64,000 nucleotides of DNA from Planctomicrobium sp051465645 (GCF_051465645.1 NZ_CP195790.1:434001-498000); one strand, 5' to 3'. Positions 33,404 to 42,385 are shown, counted from the first letter of the stretch. Program-made: numbers and translations. Notes: generated by a model not told the origin, from the sequence alone.

Positions 33404-33841
33404 TCAGCTTGCCAGCATGTGTTGCTCGTACAGCTGCTTCAGGACGGGAATGTTTGCTTCCGGGAATGTGAGTTGAGGCAGGTCACGGATGGGGACCCAA
33501 GTGAAGTTCCCCAGCAGCGGAGTCTTTCCCGGTTCGATGACGCGACACAGGAAAAACTCAATTTCGACTATCCCATGTGGGTAGCTGTGTCGAGTCTGGT
33601 AGAGCGGATCGATGATTTCGATGACCTGCCCTGTTTCTTCCTGGCATTCCCGAATCGCGCACTCTTCTCCGGATTCGCCGGGCTCGCATTTGCCACCGGG
33701 GAATTCATGCAATCCAGCAAGCACCTGCCCCGCCCCGCGAACTCCAATGAGCAGGTATTCTCCACGCTTGACCACAGCGACGCCAATCCGCTTCACGTCT
33801 GTAGCACGCGATTCACTGTGATGCTCTGAAGAAGTCGTCAT
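33404..33841 (-). CDS. NUDIX hydrolase, MutT-like
   Basis: Cytoplasmic NUDIX pyrophosphohydrolase of 145 residues. The full NUDIX box is present, from GGKCEPGESGEECAIRE into CQEETGQ (about 50-72), with KRIGVAVVKRGEYLLIG as the first strands and FTWVPIRDLPQLTFPEANIPV as the usual MutT end, so cleaning of oxidised dGTP is the likely role. The ATG at 33841 has GAGG five bases upstream; the frame is open to 34000 but that would overlap the divergent mazG gene. The divergent arrangement with MazG, another nucleotide-pool cleaner, fits a shared theme. Confidence 0.9.
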   Translation of the reverse strand: MTTSSEHHSESRATDVKRIGVAVVKRGEYLLIGVRGAGQVLAGLHEFPGGKCEPGESGEECAIRECQEETGQVIEIIDPLYQTRHSYPHGIVEIEFFLCRVIEPGKTPLLGNFTWVPIRDLPQLTFPEANIPVLKQLYEQHMLAS

Positions 33842-33957
33842 ACTGCCTCGTCTTGTCGCATTTGAGATGAATTGTGAAGATAGCGTGCATGCCGTTTTCA
33901 TGCGATATCGATCCCCGGCTAAACTGTTTCGTCTCCCTTTTGAATTGATTGTGTTCC

Positions 33958-34848
33958 ATGTCTGTGCAGCCTCAAGGAGTTCCTCCGGCACCAGAGCCAT
34001 TGGCAGAAAAGTTTGTCACTCTGTGTAATGTCATTGCCCAGCTGCGATCTCCTCAAGGGTGTCCCTGGGATCGCGAGCAGACGATGAAGTCCATTAAGCC
34101 GTACACGTTGGAAGAGACCTACGAGCTTCTGGAGGCAATTGATTCCGACGACAATGCGGCGATCCAGGAAGAACTGGGCGATGTGCTGCTACAGGTCGTG
34201 CTTGATTCGCAGATTGCGGCCGATGAAAGTCGCTTCGATATTTTGAATGTGATTGACGGGATCACACAGAAGATGATCTCCCGCCATCCTCATGTGTTTG
34301 GCGACGCCGTTGCGAAAACCGCTGCCGAGGTTCGGGGACATTGGGAGCAAGCGAAGAAAAAAGAGAAGGCGGACCGGGAGTCACTTCTGGACGGGATTCC
34401 GGCGGATCTGCCTGCATTGGCCAAAGCGGCTCGGATCTCGAAGAAGGCTGCCAGTGTCGGCTATGATTTTCCTCGACGCGAAATGCTCTTCGATAAACTA
34501 CGGGAAGAGGTCGACGAATTGCTGCAGGAGTTGTACCCGGAAGGTGATGTTCCCAATATCCCGGCGAACGTCGAACTCGAACCGGTTCCAGATCTTCAAT
34601 TGACCGACCCCGCAGTCCGCGATCGGGTGGAAAGCGAACTCGGTGATGTGCTGTTTGTGATCGCCAATATCGCCCGACGTTGGGGGATCAATCCGGAAGA
34701 GGCGCTCAGGCACTCGAACGAAAAGTTCTCTCGTCGGTTTCGGTACATCGAAAAAGGTCTCGCAGCGCGAGGCCGCTCCATTTCAGAGGCGACCTTGAAT
34801 GAGATGGAGGATCTTTATCAACAGGGGAAACGGAACGAGCCCAAATAA
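33958..34848 (+). CDS. mazG: Nucleoside triphosphate pyrophosphohydrolase MazG
   Basis: All-alpha NTP pyrophosphatase of 296 residues that removes noncanonical or excess NTPs. Two MazG repeats are visible: the first with CPWDREQTMKSIKPYTLEET, ELLEAIDSDD and EELGDVLLQVVLDS (about 36-85), the second with YDFPRREMLFDKLREEVDEL and ESELGDVLFVIANIARRWG (about 160-245). The EExxE and ExxD metal-binding residues are intact in both. The ATG at 33958 is preferred to an upstream start by a few codons. Its stop codon lies in the loop of a hairpin (34836-34858). Confidence 0.95.
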   Translation: MSVQPQGVPPAPEPLAEKFVTLCNVIAQLRSPQGCPWDREQTMKSIKPYTLEETYELLEAIDSDDNAAIQEELGDVLLQVVLDSQIAADESRFDILNVIDGITQKMISRHPHVFGDAVAKTAAEVRGHWEQAKKKEKADRESLLDGIPADLPALAKAARISKKAASVGYDFPRREMLFDKLREEVDELLQELYPEGDVPNIPANVELEPVPDLQLTDPAVRDRVESELGDVLFVIANIARRWGINPEEALRHSNEKFSRRFRYIEKGLAARGRSISEATLNEMEDLYQQGKRNEPK

Positions 34849-34858
34849 ATTGGGCTCG
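34836..34858. terminator. Hairpin across the mazG stop codon
   Basis: Perfect 9-bp stem CGAGCCCAA (34836-34844) / TTGGGCTCG (34850-34858) with the TAA stop in its five-base loop. No U-tract follows on the plus strand, so it may act in RNA stability rather than termination. Confidence 0.45.
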
Positions 34859-34932
34859 TGGAGGTTTCTCACATTTCGGTTCAACGGCTGCTTCAACAGT
34901 TGAAGGAATCCGTTGCTCCGAAGACGTGACGG

Positions 34933-35817
34933 CTATTTCTTTTTCAGATGCTCGTTGAACCAGTTGAGCATCGCTTCCTGAGCTTTGAGCTGATCAACTC
35001 CAGTGAACCCGTGGGCTGCTCCGGTGATTACAATCAGCTCGACGGGAACGGACTGTTCACTGAAGGCGGCCTTCATGCGTTCACTATTGCTGAGTGGGAC
35101 CAGCTCGTCTTTATCACCATGAATGAGCAGAGTGGGAGCGTCATCCTTGGAGGCATGAAGGAGCGGCGAAACCGAAGCAGCCTGATCTTCCGGAAACTTC
35201 AGGGCAGGAAAGCGTTCCTTGAGCGGGAAGAACTCTTCGATCAGTGTCGGAGGAAAGATCGAGACGACAGCAGCGACACGGTCACTGACACGTTCGATCG
35301 GGTCTTTCGCCTCGGGGTTCCCATCGTTGCCTGTTGTTCCGAGCATTAACGAAAGATGCCCACCGGCACTGGCTCCAAACACGCCGAGGCGATCAGGGTC
35401 AACTTTGAATTCTTCTGCGTGCAGGCGAATATAACGGACTGCTCGACGGACATCGGCGACCGCTTCTGGCACTTTGAAGTAAGGACTGCTGCCGTGTCGA
35501 ACGATGAACAGCGTGTAGCCGGCATCAACAAGCATTTCGAACTGGTTCGGAGTCGTGCGTTCCGCCCGGACAATGTTCTCGGCCGGGAACCACGTTGAGA
35601 CCCAACCGCCACTGACCATGAACAGCACGCCTGCTCCGTTCGCCTTCTCTGGCGTGACGATATCAAATGTCAGTGCCATCCCGGCCTTGTGCCCATAGAT
35701 GACATCGTTGCGAATCTTGAATTCCCCGGCCGATAAAACATTGGCCAGCAGCGCGATGCAGGTAATCATCACACCGCATCGACACCCGTTTCGCATTCCA
35801 GACAAACGCATTCGCAT
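34933..35817 (-). CDS. Exported alpha/beta hydrolase (esterase/lipase type)
   Basis: Secreted alpha/beta-hydrolase of 294 residues. A signal peptide (residues 1-30, ending LANVLSAG) precedes the fold. The nucleophile elbow is GASAGG (about 148-153, Ser in the middle), the acid lies in the LLIHGDKDELVPL segment (about 229-241) and the catalytic His in TGAAHGFTG (about 263-271). This is the BD-FAE/carboxylesterase group common in planctomycete polysaccharide degradation, but no glycoside hydrolase is adjacent. Monocistronic. Substrate not determinable. Confidence 0.87.
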   Translation of the reverse strand: MRMRLSGMRNGCRCGVMITCIALLANVLSAGEFKIRNDVIYGHKAGMALTFDIVTPEKANGAGVLFMVSGGWVSTWFPAENIVRAERTTPNQFEMLVDAGYTLFIVRHGSSPYFKVPEAVADVRRAVRYIRLHAEEFKVDPDRLGVFGASAGGHLSLMLGTTGNDGNPEAKDPIERVSDRVAAVVSIFPPTLIEEFFPLKERFPALKFPEDQAASVSPLLHASKDDAPTLLIHGDKDELVPLSNSERMKAAFSEQSVPVELIVITGAAHGFTGVDQLKAQEAMLNWFNEHLKKK

Positions 35818-36321
35818 CTCCTGTGTGGTCGATAGGACACAAACTCAATGGATTCCGGTGAGTTTCAATGGAGTGTCACAGATTCGCGGGAGACGTCAAC
35901 CGGGAATGCAGGTGCCAGTCTACGTCACTCATGTTTCTTCAGTAGGGTGAGCATGTGTTGTGGGAAACCTGCCCAAGCGTCATTACCCTACCGTCGCTAT
36001 GCGAGGATTGCACCCAGCTCGGGAAGCCAATCATGCCATCCCGCCGTGCACCGTGTGGCATGATGTACTTTCATGTTTAACATTTATGCAATCCTGTATT
36101 GCAAGCAATTCGCTTAAATTAGCGCACGTCGTCGTGGTGGATACTGATATGATCGGCGTCTGCGATCTCGTTTGAGTGCCACAACTCTGAGTGGCATTTT
36201 ACGAACTGGGAGATTTCTCCAGGAATATCGATATTCAAAGTCATTCTGCTTTAGTGCGTAATGTTTCCTTAATGAACGGGCCCTCCTCATTAATTCGACT
36301 CAGGATTTGGAGAACAAAAAC
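35818..36321. other. Intergenic region before DUF1559 gene 3
   Basis: No gene seen. Holds a hairpin ATCATGCCA/TGGCATGAT (36030-36038/36056-36064) of unclear role and the palindrome at 36223-36236, which recurs before DUF1559 gene 5. Confidence 0.5.
36223..36236. promoter_or_regulatory. Palindrome GAATATCGATATTC upstream of DUF1559 gene
   Basis: Perfect 14-bp inverted repeat 86 bases before the start of a DUF1559 gene. Its 12-bp core AATATCGATATT is repeated at 51890-51901, upstream of another DUF1559 gene, which makes a shared operator plausible. Confidence 0.4.
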
Positions 36322-37404
36322 ATGAGCATATTGCGTCCCCGCAGCCTTCTGAGATCCACATTCCAAATCCAATCCCCTCGGGGGTCCTCTCTTCAGCGTC
36401 GTGGATTCACTCTGATTGAATTACTCGTGGTGATTGCCATCATCGCGATTCTCATCGCTCTCCTCTTACCTGCTGTTCAGCAAGCTCGTGAAGCGGCGCG
36501 ACGCAGCCAATGTAAGAATAATTTGAAGCAACTCGGTCTGGCGCTCCATAACTATCATGACGCTATTAACTGTTTTCCCATGGGAAGCAGTTTCGGCGAC
36601 CGTGCAAACTGGCGCGTCTTTCTTCTGCCGTATATCGAACAGTCGACTGTCTATCAGCAATTAAATCTGAATGCAGGAGGATTCTATGCGCATTCGCCCG
36701 GGTGCGATTCTGCAAATCCCACGACTCCTTGCGGATATAGTGGAAACACGGTCCTTCGAAGCCTGATGGTTTCTGTCTTTAAGTGTCCGTCCAGCCCGAT
36801 GTCAGCATTTAACCATGCCGATATGGGGCTCAGCTACCAGGGCATGACGATGGATTATGCTGTCGTCACTGGTGCTATTCCTGACTCGACAATGACCAGC
36901 ACCAATGCGTGTACGGGCGACCACATGTGCAACAGTTCTAACTACTGTCGGAATGGAATGTTCGTTGTTGGTGACAGCAAGCGTATGCGGGATTGCGTTG
37001 ATGGAACCTCCAATACACTCATTATGGTTGAGCAGTCTGGAACGGTAAACGGGAGGTCAAGGAATTCCAACTGGCTGGGCGGCTGGTTTTCTGTTGGAAA
37101 CACTGGCCCGACTACGATTGGTTCGGGGGCCGCGTTTCCTCTCACATCAGGCGGATGCTGGTATCCTGCAGGGATGACCACAATCAGATACGCTCCCAAT
37201 GCTTACACTAGAATTCCGTCGTCGCCACCTGCGCAGGCAAATGCAGCCGGCTCTTTCAATACTGTGGCTAACTCGCCACATACTGGTGGAGTTAACGTGT
37301 TGCTCACCGATGGGTCGGTTCGCTTTCTTTCAGAAAACATCAACTTTCAAAGCTACCTCCGTCTTGGAATACGGGATGACGGGAACGTTATTGGTGAGTA
37401 CTGA
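36322..37404 (+). CDS. DUF1559 (SBP_bac_10) pseudopilin-like protein 3
   Basis: Family member of 360 residues. The leader before GFTLIELL is longer than usual (about 27 residues, basic, from MSILRPRSLL), then the standard helix and REAARRSQCKNNLKQLGLAL. Several cysteines in the body (for example CTGDHMCNSSNYCRNG, about 195-210) could form disulfides. The end is HTGGVNVLLTDGSVRFLS and GNVIGEY. The ATG at 36322 is preceded by GGAG at nine bases. A lipoprotein gene follows 174 bases later. Cell location is expected to be the inner membrane facing the periplasm. Confidence 0.92.
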   Translation: MSILRPRSLLRSTFQIQSPRGSSLQRRGFTLIELLVVIAIIAILIALLLPAVQQAREAARRSQCKNNLKQLGLALHNYHDAINCFPMGSSFGDRANWRVFLLPYIEQSTVYQQLNLNAGGFYAHSPGCDSANPTTPCGYSGNTVLRSLMVSVFKCPSSPMSAFNHADMGLSYQGMTMDYAVVTGAIPDSTMTSTNACTGDHMCNSSNYCRNGMFVVGDSKRMRDCVDGTSNTLIMVEQSGTVNGRSRNSNWLGGWFSVGNTGPTTIGSGAAFPLTSGGCWYPAGMTTIRYAPNAYTRIPSSPPAQANAAGSFNTVANSPHTGGVNVLLTDGSVRFLSENINFQSYLRLGIRDDGNVIGEY

Positions 37405-37578
37405 TGTCGGCTGTTTTGGCTTTTGTTCCTCAACGCTCGGCCTTGATTCGCCGAGCTGTATTGGAGCCTTCGCAATAAAGCATTTCGAACTCCGTGCTCA
37501 TTGATCGTTCCGGTTTAACGCTCCGCAGTATTAATGATTGTCTAGCCGCTTCAGTACTTCTGGAAGAAGATAGAACTC

Positions 37579-38010
37579 ATGTCTCGAAATGATTTTCTCA
37601 AGACGAAGATGTCCGGAATGTGGCGACTGGGCAGTTGGTGTGTCGCATTCGGCTTTATGTTCGGATGCGGCCATGTTCCCCATTCGGATCGGCCGTCTGG
37701 TAAAGTGATTGCCGCAGTGACTTATGGTGGGACACCAGTCACGAATGGTTTTGTGAATTTCTCCAATCCGCAGACGGGACTGGGGGCAGGTGGATTGCTG
37801 GATGCAAATGGGACGACGACCATTAATGAGGTCCCAGTGGGAGACTATGTCGTGACTGTCACGCTCCCGCCGGTATCGCAAACAGACCCGAATCCGCAGC
37901 AGCAGGAGAATCCTCAGTTACCGAAGAAGTTTCGTTCAGAATCGACAAGCACACTCAAAGCGACCGTAAAAGCAGAAACGAATGAGTTGAAGTTCGAATT
38001 GAAAGAGTAA
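37579..38010 (+). CDS. Small lipoprotein paired with DUF1559 protein 3
   Basis: A 143-residue lipoprotein; the signal ends in the lipobox FMFGC (Cys30). The start may be the ATG at 37579 or one of the internal Met codons before the hydrophobic core. The mature domain reads SGKVIAAVTYGGTPVTNGFV, with EVPVGDYVVTVTLPP and a final TNELKFELKE strand, matching the other four DUF1559-linked lipoproteins. It ends 27 bases before a 137-bp palindromic repeat, which may sit in its 3' untranslated region. Confidence 0.85.
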   Translation: MSRNDFLKTKMSGMWRLGSWCVAFGFMFGCGHVPHSDRPSGKVIAAVTYGGTPVTNGFVNFSNPQTGLGAGGLLDANGTTTINEVPVGDYVVTVTLPPVSQTDPNPQQQENPQLPKKFRSESTSTLKATVKAETNELKFELKE

Positions 38011-38036
38011 TTTTTTCGCCATGTCGCGGAGACGCA

Positions 38037-38172
38037 TGACGGGGGGCATGTTCGCATCGCGCCAGTAGGGCGAACAGGGACCGCCCCACTTCGCTCGGCA
38101 TGCTCATGCTTCTGGCGCGACATGAGCATGGGACTCAAATTTCCATCTCCGGGTAACAACGCCACCTCGCCA
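38037..38172. repeat. 137-bp palindromic repeat, copy A
   Basis: 136-bp copy of a MITE-like repeat. Ends are inverted (TGACGGGGGGCAT at the left, ACGCCACCTCGCCA at the right). Inside are two hairpins, CATGTTCGC/GCGAACAGG (38047-38055/38070-38078) and CATGCTCATG/CATGAGCATG (38099-38108/38121-38130), whose loops TCGCGCCAGTAG and CTTCTGGCGCGA are complementary at 11 of 12 positions. Copies B and C are elsewhere in the window. Confidence 0.85.
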
Positions 38173-38547
38173 TCAATAGACAAGGGTCTTGGAACGGATG
38201 AAGATCGCGGGCGATTGAGTTGCGAGAGCGGATAGTTAAGCAGGTCTTGTTTACAGGACGGGACTTTCGGAAGGGATGGCGTTTTTGCTTCACCCTGCAT
38301 TCATCTGGCCGACGATGCCGCTGCTATGACTGCGTTTGTACTGTCTGAGGATATCGTGGTATCCGAAATCCGCGGTTCAACTCATGCATCTGGCCACCCC
38401 GCCAGCGTTTCTGTGATTCATGAATGTATAATTTCCTCATGATGGGTCTTGACGGTCGCGATTGATTATCGACAATCATTTAGTTGAACGAGCACACGAG
38501 CTTCTGGAACGCCGCATTCAGTCGAGTGTGGCACCTTCATCATTTTC
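38173..38547. other. Gene-poor island sequence with a partial duplicate
   Basis: No gene seen. Bases 38279-38321 match 40816-40858 at 36 of 43 positions, same orientation, suggesting remnants of a larger duplicated or mobile sequence. Confidence 0.5.
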
Positions 38548-38922
38548 TTGAAAGAAGGGGTAGTCTCATGCGTATTCTCTGTCTGTATAGGCTTGCTTCC
38601 GCAGTTGGCATCTGAAGTGTCTGCTCGATTACCGGCAGTGACTCTCGCAGATAATCCGGATCCGTTGGCAGATAATACTATGCTGGCGGTCTCTGGCCTG
38701 ACGAACGATATTGTTGGGACTGTTCAGGTCGAAGTGGCGAACTGGTATGAAGGTCCGATGTCGCCCCTAATGAACTATTCGAATCGTGCAGTTGACGTTA
38801 TAGGGGACGCTTTCGTTGACCTCGCCTTTAAGTTTGACGGTTACGGGACGTATCACGTAATTGCCCATTCGCAGGATTGCCTTGCGGGGGATGAAGAAGA
38901 GGGTCTTGTTTCCGCCCCCTAA
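38548..38922 (+). CDS. Hypothetical exported protein, possibly decayed
   Basis: Unrecognised frame of 124 residues that must start with TTG (38548). Residues 1-26 look like a signal peptide (KEGVVSCVFSVCIGLLPQLASEVSA) split by polar residues; the rest is beta-rich and acidic, with DAFVDLAFKFDGYGTYHVIA reminiscent of an Ig-like fold. An ATG at 38567 in another frame opens MRILCLYRLASAVGI before stopping, so a frameshift in a once-normal signal peptide is possible. Lies in the repeat-rich island. Low certainty that it is expressed. Confidence 0.4.
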   Translation: MKEGVVSCVFSVCIGLLPQLASEVSARLPAVTLADNPDPLADNTMLAVSGLTNDIVGTVQVEVANWYEGPMSPLMNYSNRAVDVIGDAFVDLAFKFDGYGTYHVIAHSQDCLAGDEEEGLVSAP

Positions 38923-39082
38923 TAATATCTAGTTTAGCTTCACTGGTGTCCCTGTGGTGTGGTTGTCATGTTGCAATCGCTTGGTGCTGGGATGCCACGG
39001 TTCTTGCGAGGCAGCCGTCGGGAGGTTTGTCGCGTTTAGCGGCTTTCTCTTCCTTGAAAAAACCTGCTCTGACCTCAAGGGG

Positions 39083-39679
39083 ATGTTTGTGCGCCGAGTT
39101 TTATTTGTCGCCATCATTCTTATGGCGGTCGTCGGCTTCTGGGTCTTTCGTCCGAAGCCGAAAACGCATACGCAAAAACTGGCCGAAGCGAAATTTGCGC
39201 GGCCGACGACGATTGACACACAGCTGGCAGAGGGACTTCAACTCAAGCTGGGCGATACGGACTGGCTCAATGAGACACCCACGGTTAGTTGTGGGGATCA
39301 AGTGGACATCAGTGTAACAGTGCCCAAAATTCGCTTCAATTCTCGTTTGAGCAAGGTGAATCTTCGGGTTGTGCCGCGGCTGGCCGACCGTCCCGACAGC
39401 GATTTTAGCTGGCACAGTTTTAGAACTGATACAGATCTGGGGTTGAAGGGCAATCAGTCGCTCAGGTCGTATCAGATTCGTGTTGCACCGGGAAATTACC
39501 AAGTCCGGTTTTACATTGAAATCGGACCTAGGGATCTGGAATCGGGGGAACTCCCACGCGTGTCGTATATTGGAACTGGACGCCTGATTGTCACTCCCCC
39601 CGCCGATGGTTCAGAATGCAAGGGGAGTATTCCGAATAAGAGCGGGAAAGGAACATTCTCGGTCAAAACCGGGACTTGA
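39083..39679 (+). CDS. Hypothetical membrane-anchored protein
   Basis: Unrecognised, 198 residues from the ATG at 39083, which follows CAAGGGG and lies directly before a membrane anchor (RRVLFVAIILMAVVGFWVF). The remainder is an extracytoplasmic beta-rich domain (ISVTVPKIRFNSRLSKVNLR; YQIRVAPGNYQVRFYIEIG) ending in a Gly/Lys/Ser tail. The frame is open to 38954, but that part is cysteine-rich and not convincing. It is followed 159 bases later by the divergent DUF1559 gene; it may take the place that lipoproteins hold in the other DUF1559 pairs, although here the order is reversed. Confidence 0.6.
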   Translation: MFVRRVLFVAIILMAVVGFWVFRPKPKTHTQKLAEAKFARPTTIDTQLAEGLQLKLGDTDWLNETPTVSCGDQVDISVTVPKIRFNSRLSKVNLRVVPRLADRPDSDFSWHSFRTDTDLGLKGNQSLRSYQIRVAPGNYQVRFYIEIGPRDLESGELPRVSYIGTGRLIVTPPADGSECKGSIPNKSGKGTFSVKTGT

Positions 39680-39837
39680 TCATCTTTAGACTTAGCAGTC
39701 TGTTAAAAACAAACACTGATGCCAATACTCGCGAAGTAGCGGAATTCAGAATTCCCAACATTTCGAGAGTTTGCGGTTCGACATTAGTTTCGCCCATTTG
39801 TTCTCAACAGGCTGTCAGGACATGAATGAGGTGTCAA

Positions 39838-40785
39838 ATGCTGATTCACCGGCGGAGCGCAAGTGTCGGAAGTCCGTTCGCTTGTCAAGGTTTTACGATG
39901 ATCGAGGTGCTGGTCACGATCGGTATCGTCGGCACGTTGCTTTCCATCCTGATCCCCGCCGTTCAACATGCCCGGGAATCGGCACGGCGGATTGGCTGCA
40001 CTTCAAATTTGCGACAGATCATTCTCGCCTATCACGAAGTGGAAGAGAGTACTGGCCGGTTTCCGGGACTCAATCGCGGGGATATCGGCCCGACGGGACT
40101 TGAGCATTGGCATATCGAAATACTGCCTTATCTCGAAGAGATCAAACCATCCGTCGACAGAAAGACCGGACAGGTACTTAGGTCTCCCGGTCCAATTGCC
40201 ACATACGCCTGTCCCAGCGATCCCTATGCGCAGGGAACAGCAGGAGCATTGGAATCCAGCTATTACCCTAACGTAGGACGAAGTCGGGAAATTCGAGATG
40301 GGTTCTATAAGACTCAGGAGGGCGGTCCCATACGTGCGGCGGATGTCACCGACGGTCTTTCGAATACCGCAGCGTTAAGCGAGCATCTCGCGCTTCCTGG
40401 GGGAGAATACACGGCTCGTCAAGAAAATCGATTCGATGACCCGATTTTCGCACGCAGGATTGTTCGCAAATTCTCCACGACCACAGGCGACCTGAACACC
40501 TTCGCGGATCAATGTCAGACCCAATCAGACGTGCCCCTGGTCGCCGTTTATAGCGCTGGCCAATATGATCATGTACAGACGCCAAATAAACACAGTTGTT
40601 GGAATCGGGCTGACGGCGCCCCAATTTTAATGACACTGGCTGCGTCCAGCATGCATGGCGGCGGTGTCAACGTTGCCATGGGAGACGGAGCGGTGCGCTT
40701 CGTCAGCGATTCGATCGACCGCCACATCTGGCGAGCCCTAGGGAGCCGGAATGGATCAGAAAGAATCGAAGATCTTTCATTTTAA
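39838..40785 (+). CDS. Divergent DUF1559-family protein
   Basis: A 315-residue relative of the other DUF1559 proteins whose N-terminus has drifted: GFTMIEVLVTIGIVGTLLSI replaces the near-invariant FTLIELLVVIAIIAIL, and HARESARRIGCTSNLRQI replaces the QAREAARRSQCKNNLKQ block. The prepilin-like cut site (Gly before FTMIE) and the C-terminal GGGVNVAMGDGAVRFVSDS motif remain. The ATG at 39838 has GAGGTG four bases upstream; an ATG at 39826 is the alternative. No lipoprotein gene follows; instead an IS4-type element begins 143 bases later. Confidence 0.82.
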   Translation: MLIHRRSASVGSPFACQGFTMIEVLVTIGIVGTLLSILIPAVQHARESARRIGCTSNLRQIILAYHEVEESTGRFPGLNRGDIGPTGLEHWHIEILPYLEEIKPSVDRKTGQVLRSPGPIATYACPSDPYAQGTAGALESSYYPNVGRSREIRDGFYKTQEGGPIRAADVTDGLSNTAALSEHLALPGGEYTARQENRFDDPIFARRIVRKFSTTTGDLNTFADQCQTQSDVPLVAVYSAGQYDHVQTPNKHSCWNRADGAPILMTLAASSMHGGGVNVAMGDGAVRFVSDSIDRHIWRALGSRNGSERIEDLSF

Positions 40786-40913
40786 GCCCGGGGTTCCAAG
40801 GAGAGGTCAGGGCTTGCGTTTTTGCTTCACCCAGCATTTATCCTGCCGACACTGCCGCAATAATTTCATCCGTACTTCTCGTAGAGGTACAGCACTCGGC
40901 GATACATCTCTTC

Positions 40914-40928
40914 TGGCGGGGTGGCATG
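40914..40928. repeat. Left fragment of 137-bp repeat copy B
   Basis: TGGCGGGGTGGCATG, the left terminal repeat of copy B, cut off from the rest (42386-42516) by the IS element. Joined at the 9-bp duplication the two parts give exactly 137 bp, the same length as copy C. Confidence 0.85.
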
Positions 40929-42385
40929 TAACGCCGTCCACGAATTTATCCTGTGTTTTCTGTGGTGAGCTGTTGTCCTCCTTTGTTTCGAAGTTGTTCC
41001 GTCAGCGTGCGGAGTCGTGGCGGACTGGTTGGAGGATCATGCTTCTGACGTGGCCAGCTGCGGCTGTGTTTGCTGCGGTGACGGACATAGCAATCACGAA
41101 TTGCTAATCCGAGTTCCTGTAGCCAGGATGTGACCTTAAATGGGCTGTGAAGCACGCGACGCAATATGCGGCGGGTCCTGGTTCTCGCATGAGCTGGAGA
41201 CCACAGTTGCAGATCGACTTTCGATTTCACAAGCTCACGATAGCTTAGCAGTTGCTGTATCCAGAACCCGAGCATGGTGCTGATCTGCTCCGCCAGCACA
41301 GTCCGGGGAACCCGGCTTCTCCAGCGGGAGCGTTCGCAGGTCTGCTTGAGGCTGCGGAACAGCACTTCGATTTTCCAGCGCTGCTGGTAGAAGCAGCCAG
41401 CCTGTTTGCGGGTCAGGCGTTCTGGCTCCAGGACATTCGTGACCAGGTAGATCGTCCGGTTCCGCTTCTTCAGGGCAATCAGGCGAAGTGGCAGTGGCGG
41501 ATGAGTACGCAAATGAGAGGGCCAGAGCCAGACGATCTGACCTTCGCGAAACATCCTGGTTCCCCACCGTTCTGCCAGCAATGTGATGTTCCCTCCGACT
41601 CGCAACAAGAACGAAACCCCGGAATTCATCAGGCGGACGCAGAGTTCGTAACCGATCAGACCGGCGTCGGCGACAACCAGACTCCGCGGCGGAAGATCCC
41701 GGGACATCTCCTCCAGATGACGTCGTTCACTCGCTGTCCCCGGCCCCAAACGGAAGTCCCAGAGTGCATTCGTGCCCAGATGCAACAACGCGGTCTGAAA
41801 GACCTGCGGAGCGGTTTTCACCTTGCCGGCCCGTTTGAGTTCGAGTTCATTCTCCTCCGTTCGGGGAGCCTCAAAACGTGATCCATCGGCAGCGAAGACC
41901 ACCCCGTCGGACGTCTTCCAGCGCTCCCCGGCCAATCGCTGCACTTCGCCTTGCAGGTGTGTGATCAGAGGAGAGAGCATCCGCGGCATCCACCGGGCGA
42001 GCGCTTCCGCATATCCGGTATAGGAAGCAGGGATAAAACGGGAATTGAGCATGCTTGCTAATAACTCACGCACCGCTTCAAACCGGGATGTTAATAAGTT
42101 CTCTTCCCGCCAGCTCATTAGGGCCGATGCCAGTAACAGACGCTCTGGAGTCCACCAGGTATTTCCATGCACAGCAAAGTCGACAAACACACGGGAAGGG
42201 ATCAGCGATTCGATCGCCTCAGGGATCGTTTGCGAGTATGCTGCAGTCACTGGCCTCCGTGCCATGTTCGAGTCTCCTGTTTCGGGCTGAGTGTGGTAAC
42301 CCAATCCGTACTTGAGACTCGAACTTTCTGGCAAGACCAGACTTACGCCAAACTCAACGCCACATCAAATTCGTGGACGGCGTTA
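40929..42385 (-). mobile_element. IS4-type insertion sequence, intact
   Basis: 1457-bp element with perfect 19-bp terminal inverted repeats (TAACGCCGTCCACGAATTT at 40929-40947 and its complement at 42367-42385), a 9-bp target duplication GGTGGCATG on both sides (40920-40928 and 42386-42394), and one full-length DDE transposase gene on the minus strand. It is inserted in the left end of a 137-bp palindromic repeat. Confidence 0.93.
40946..42265 (-). CDS. IS4-family DDE transposase
   Basis: Complete transposase of about 439 residues. The DDE catalytic core is seen as VVFAADGSRF (about 120-129, first Asp), LVVADAGLIG (about 196-205, second Asp) and the IS4 signature YQQRWKIEVLFRSLKQ (about 319-334), which carries the Glu and the Y-(2)-R-(3)-E-(6)-K spacing. 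The ATG at 42265 is chosen because the frame upstream to 42334 approaches the inverted repeat. The TAA stop overlaps the left inverted repeat. No frameshift or stop interrupts it, so the element may be active. Confidence 0.93.
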   Translation of the reverse strand: MARRPVTAAYSQTIPEAIESLIPSRVFVDFAVHGNTWWTPERLLLASALMSWREENLLTSRFEAVRELLASMLNSRFIPASYTGYAEALARWMPRMLSPLITHLQGEVQRLAGERWKTSDGVVFAADGSRFEAPRTEENELELKRAGKVKTAPQVFQTALLHLGTNALWDFRLGPGTASERRHLEEMSRDLPPRSLVVADAGLIGYELCVRLMNSGVSFLLRVGGNITLLAERWGTRMFREGQIVWLWPSHLRTHPPLPLRLIALKKRNRTIYLVTNVLEPERLTRKQAGCFYQQRWKIEVLFRSLKQTCERSRWRSRVPRTVLAEQISTMLGFWIQQLLSYRELVKSKVDLQLWSPAHARTRTRRILRRVLHSPFKVTSWLQELGLAIRDCYVRHRSKHSRSWPRQKHDPPTSPPRLRTLTEQLRNKGGQQLTTENTG

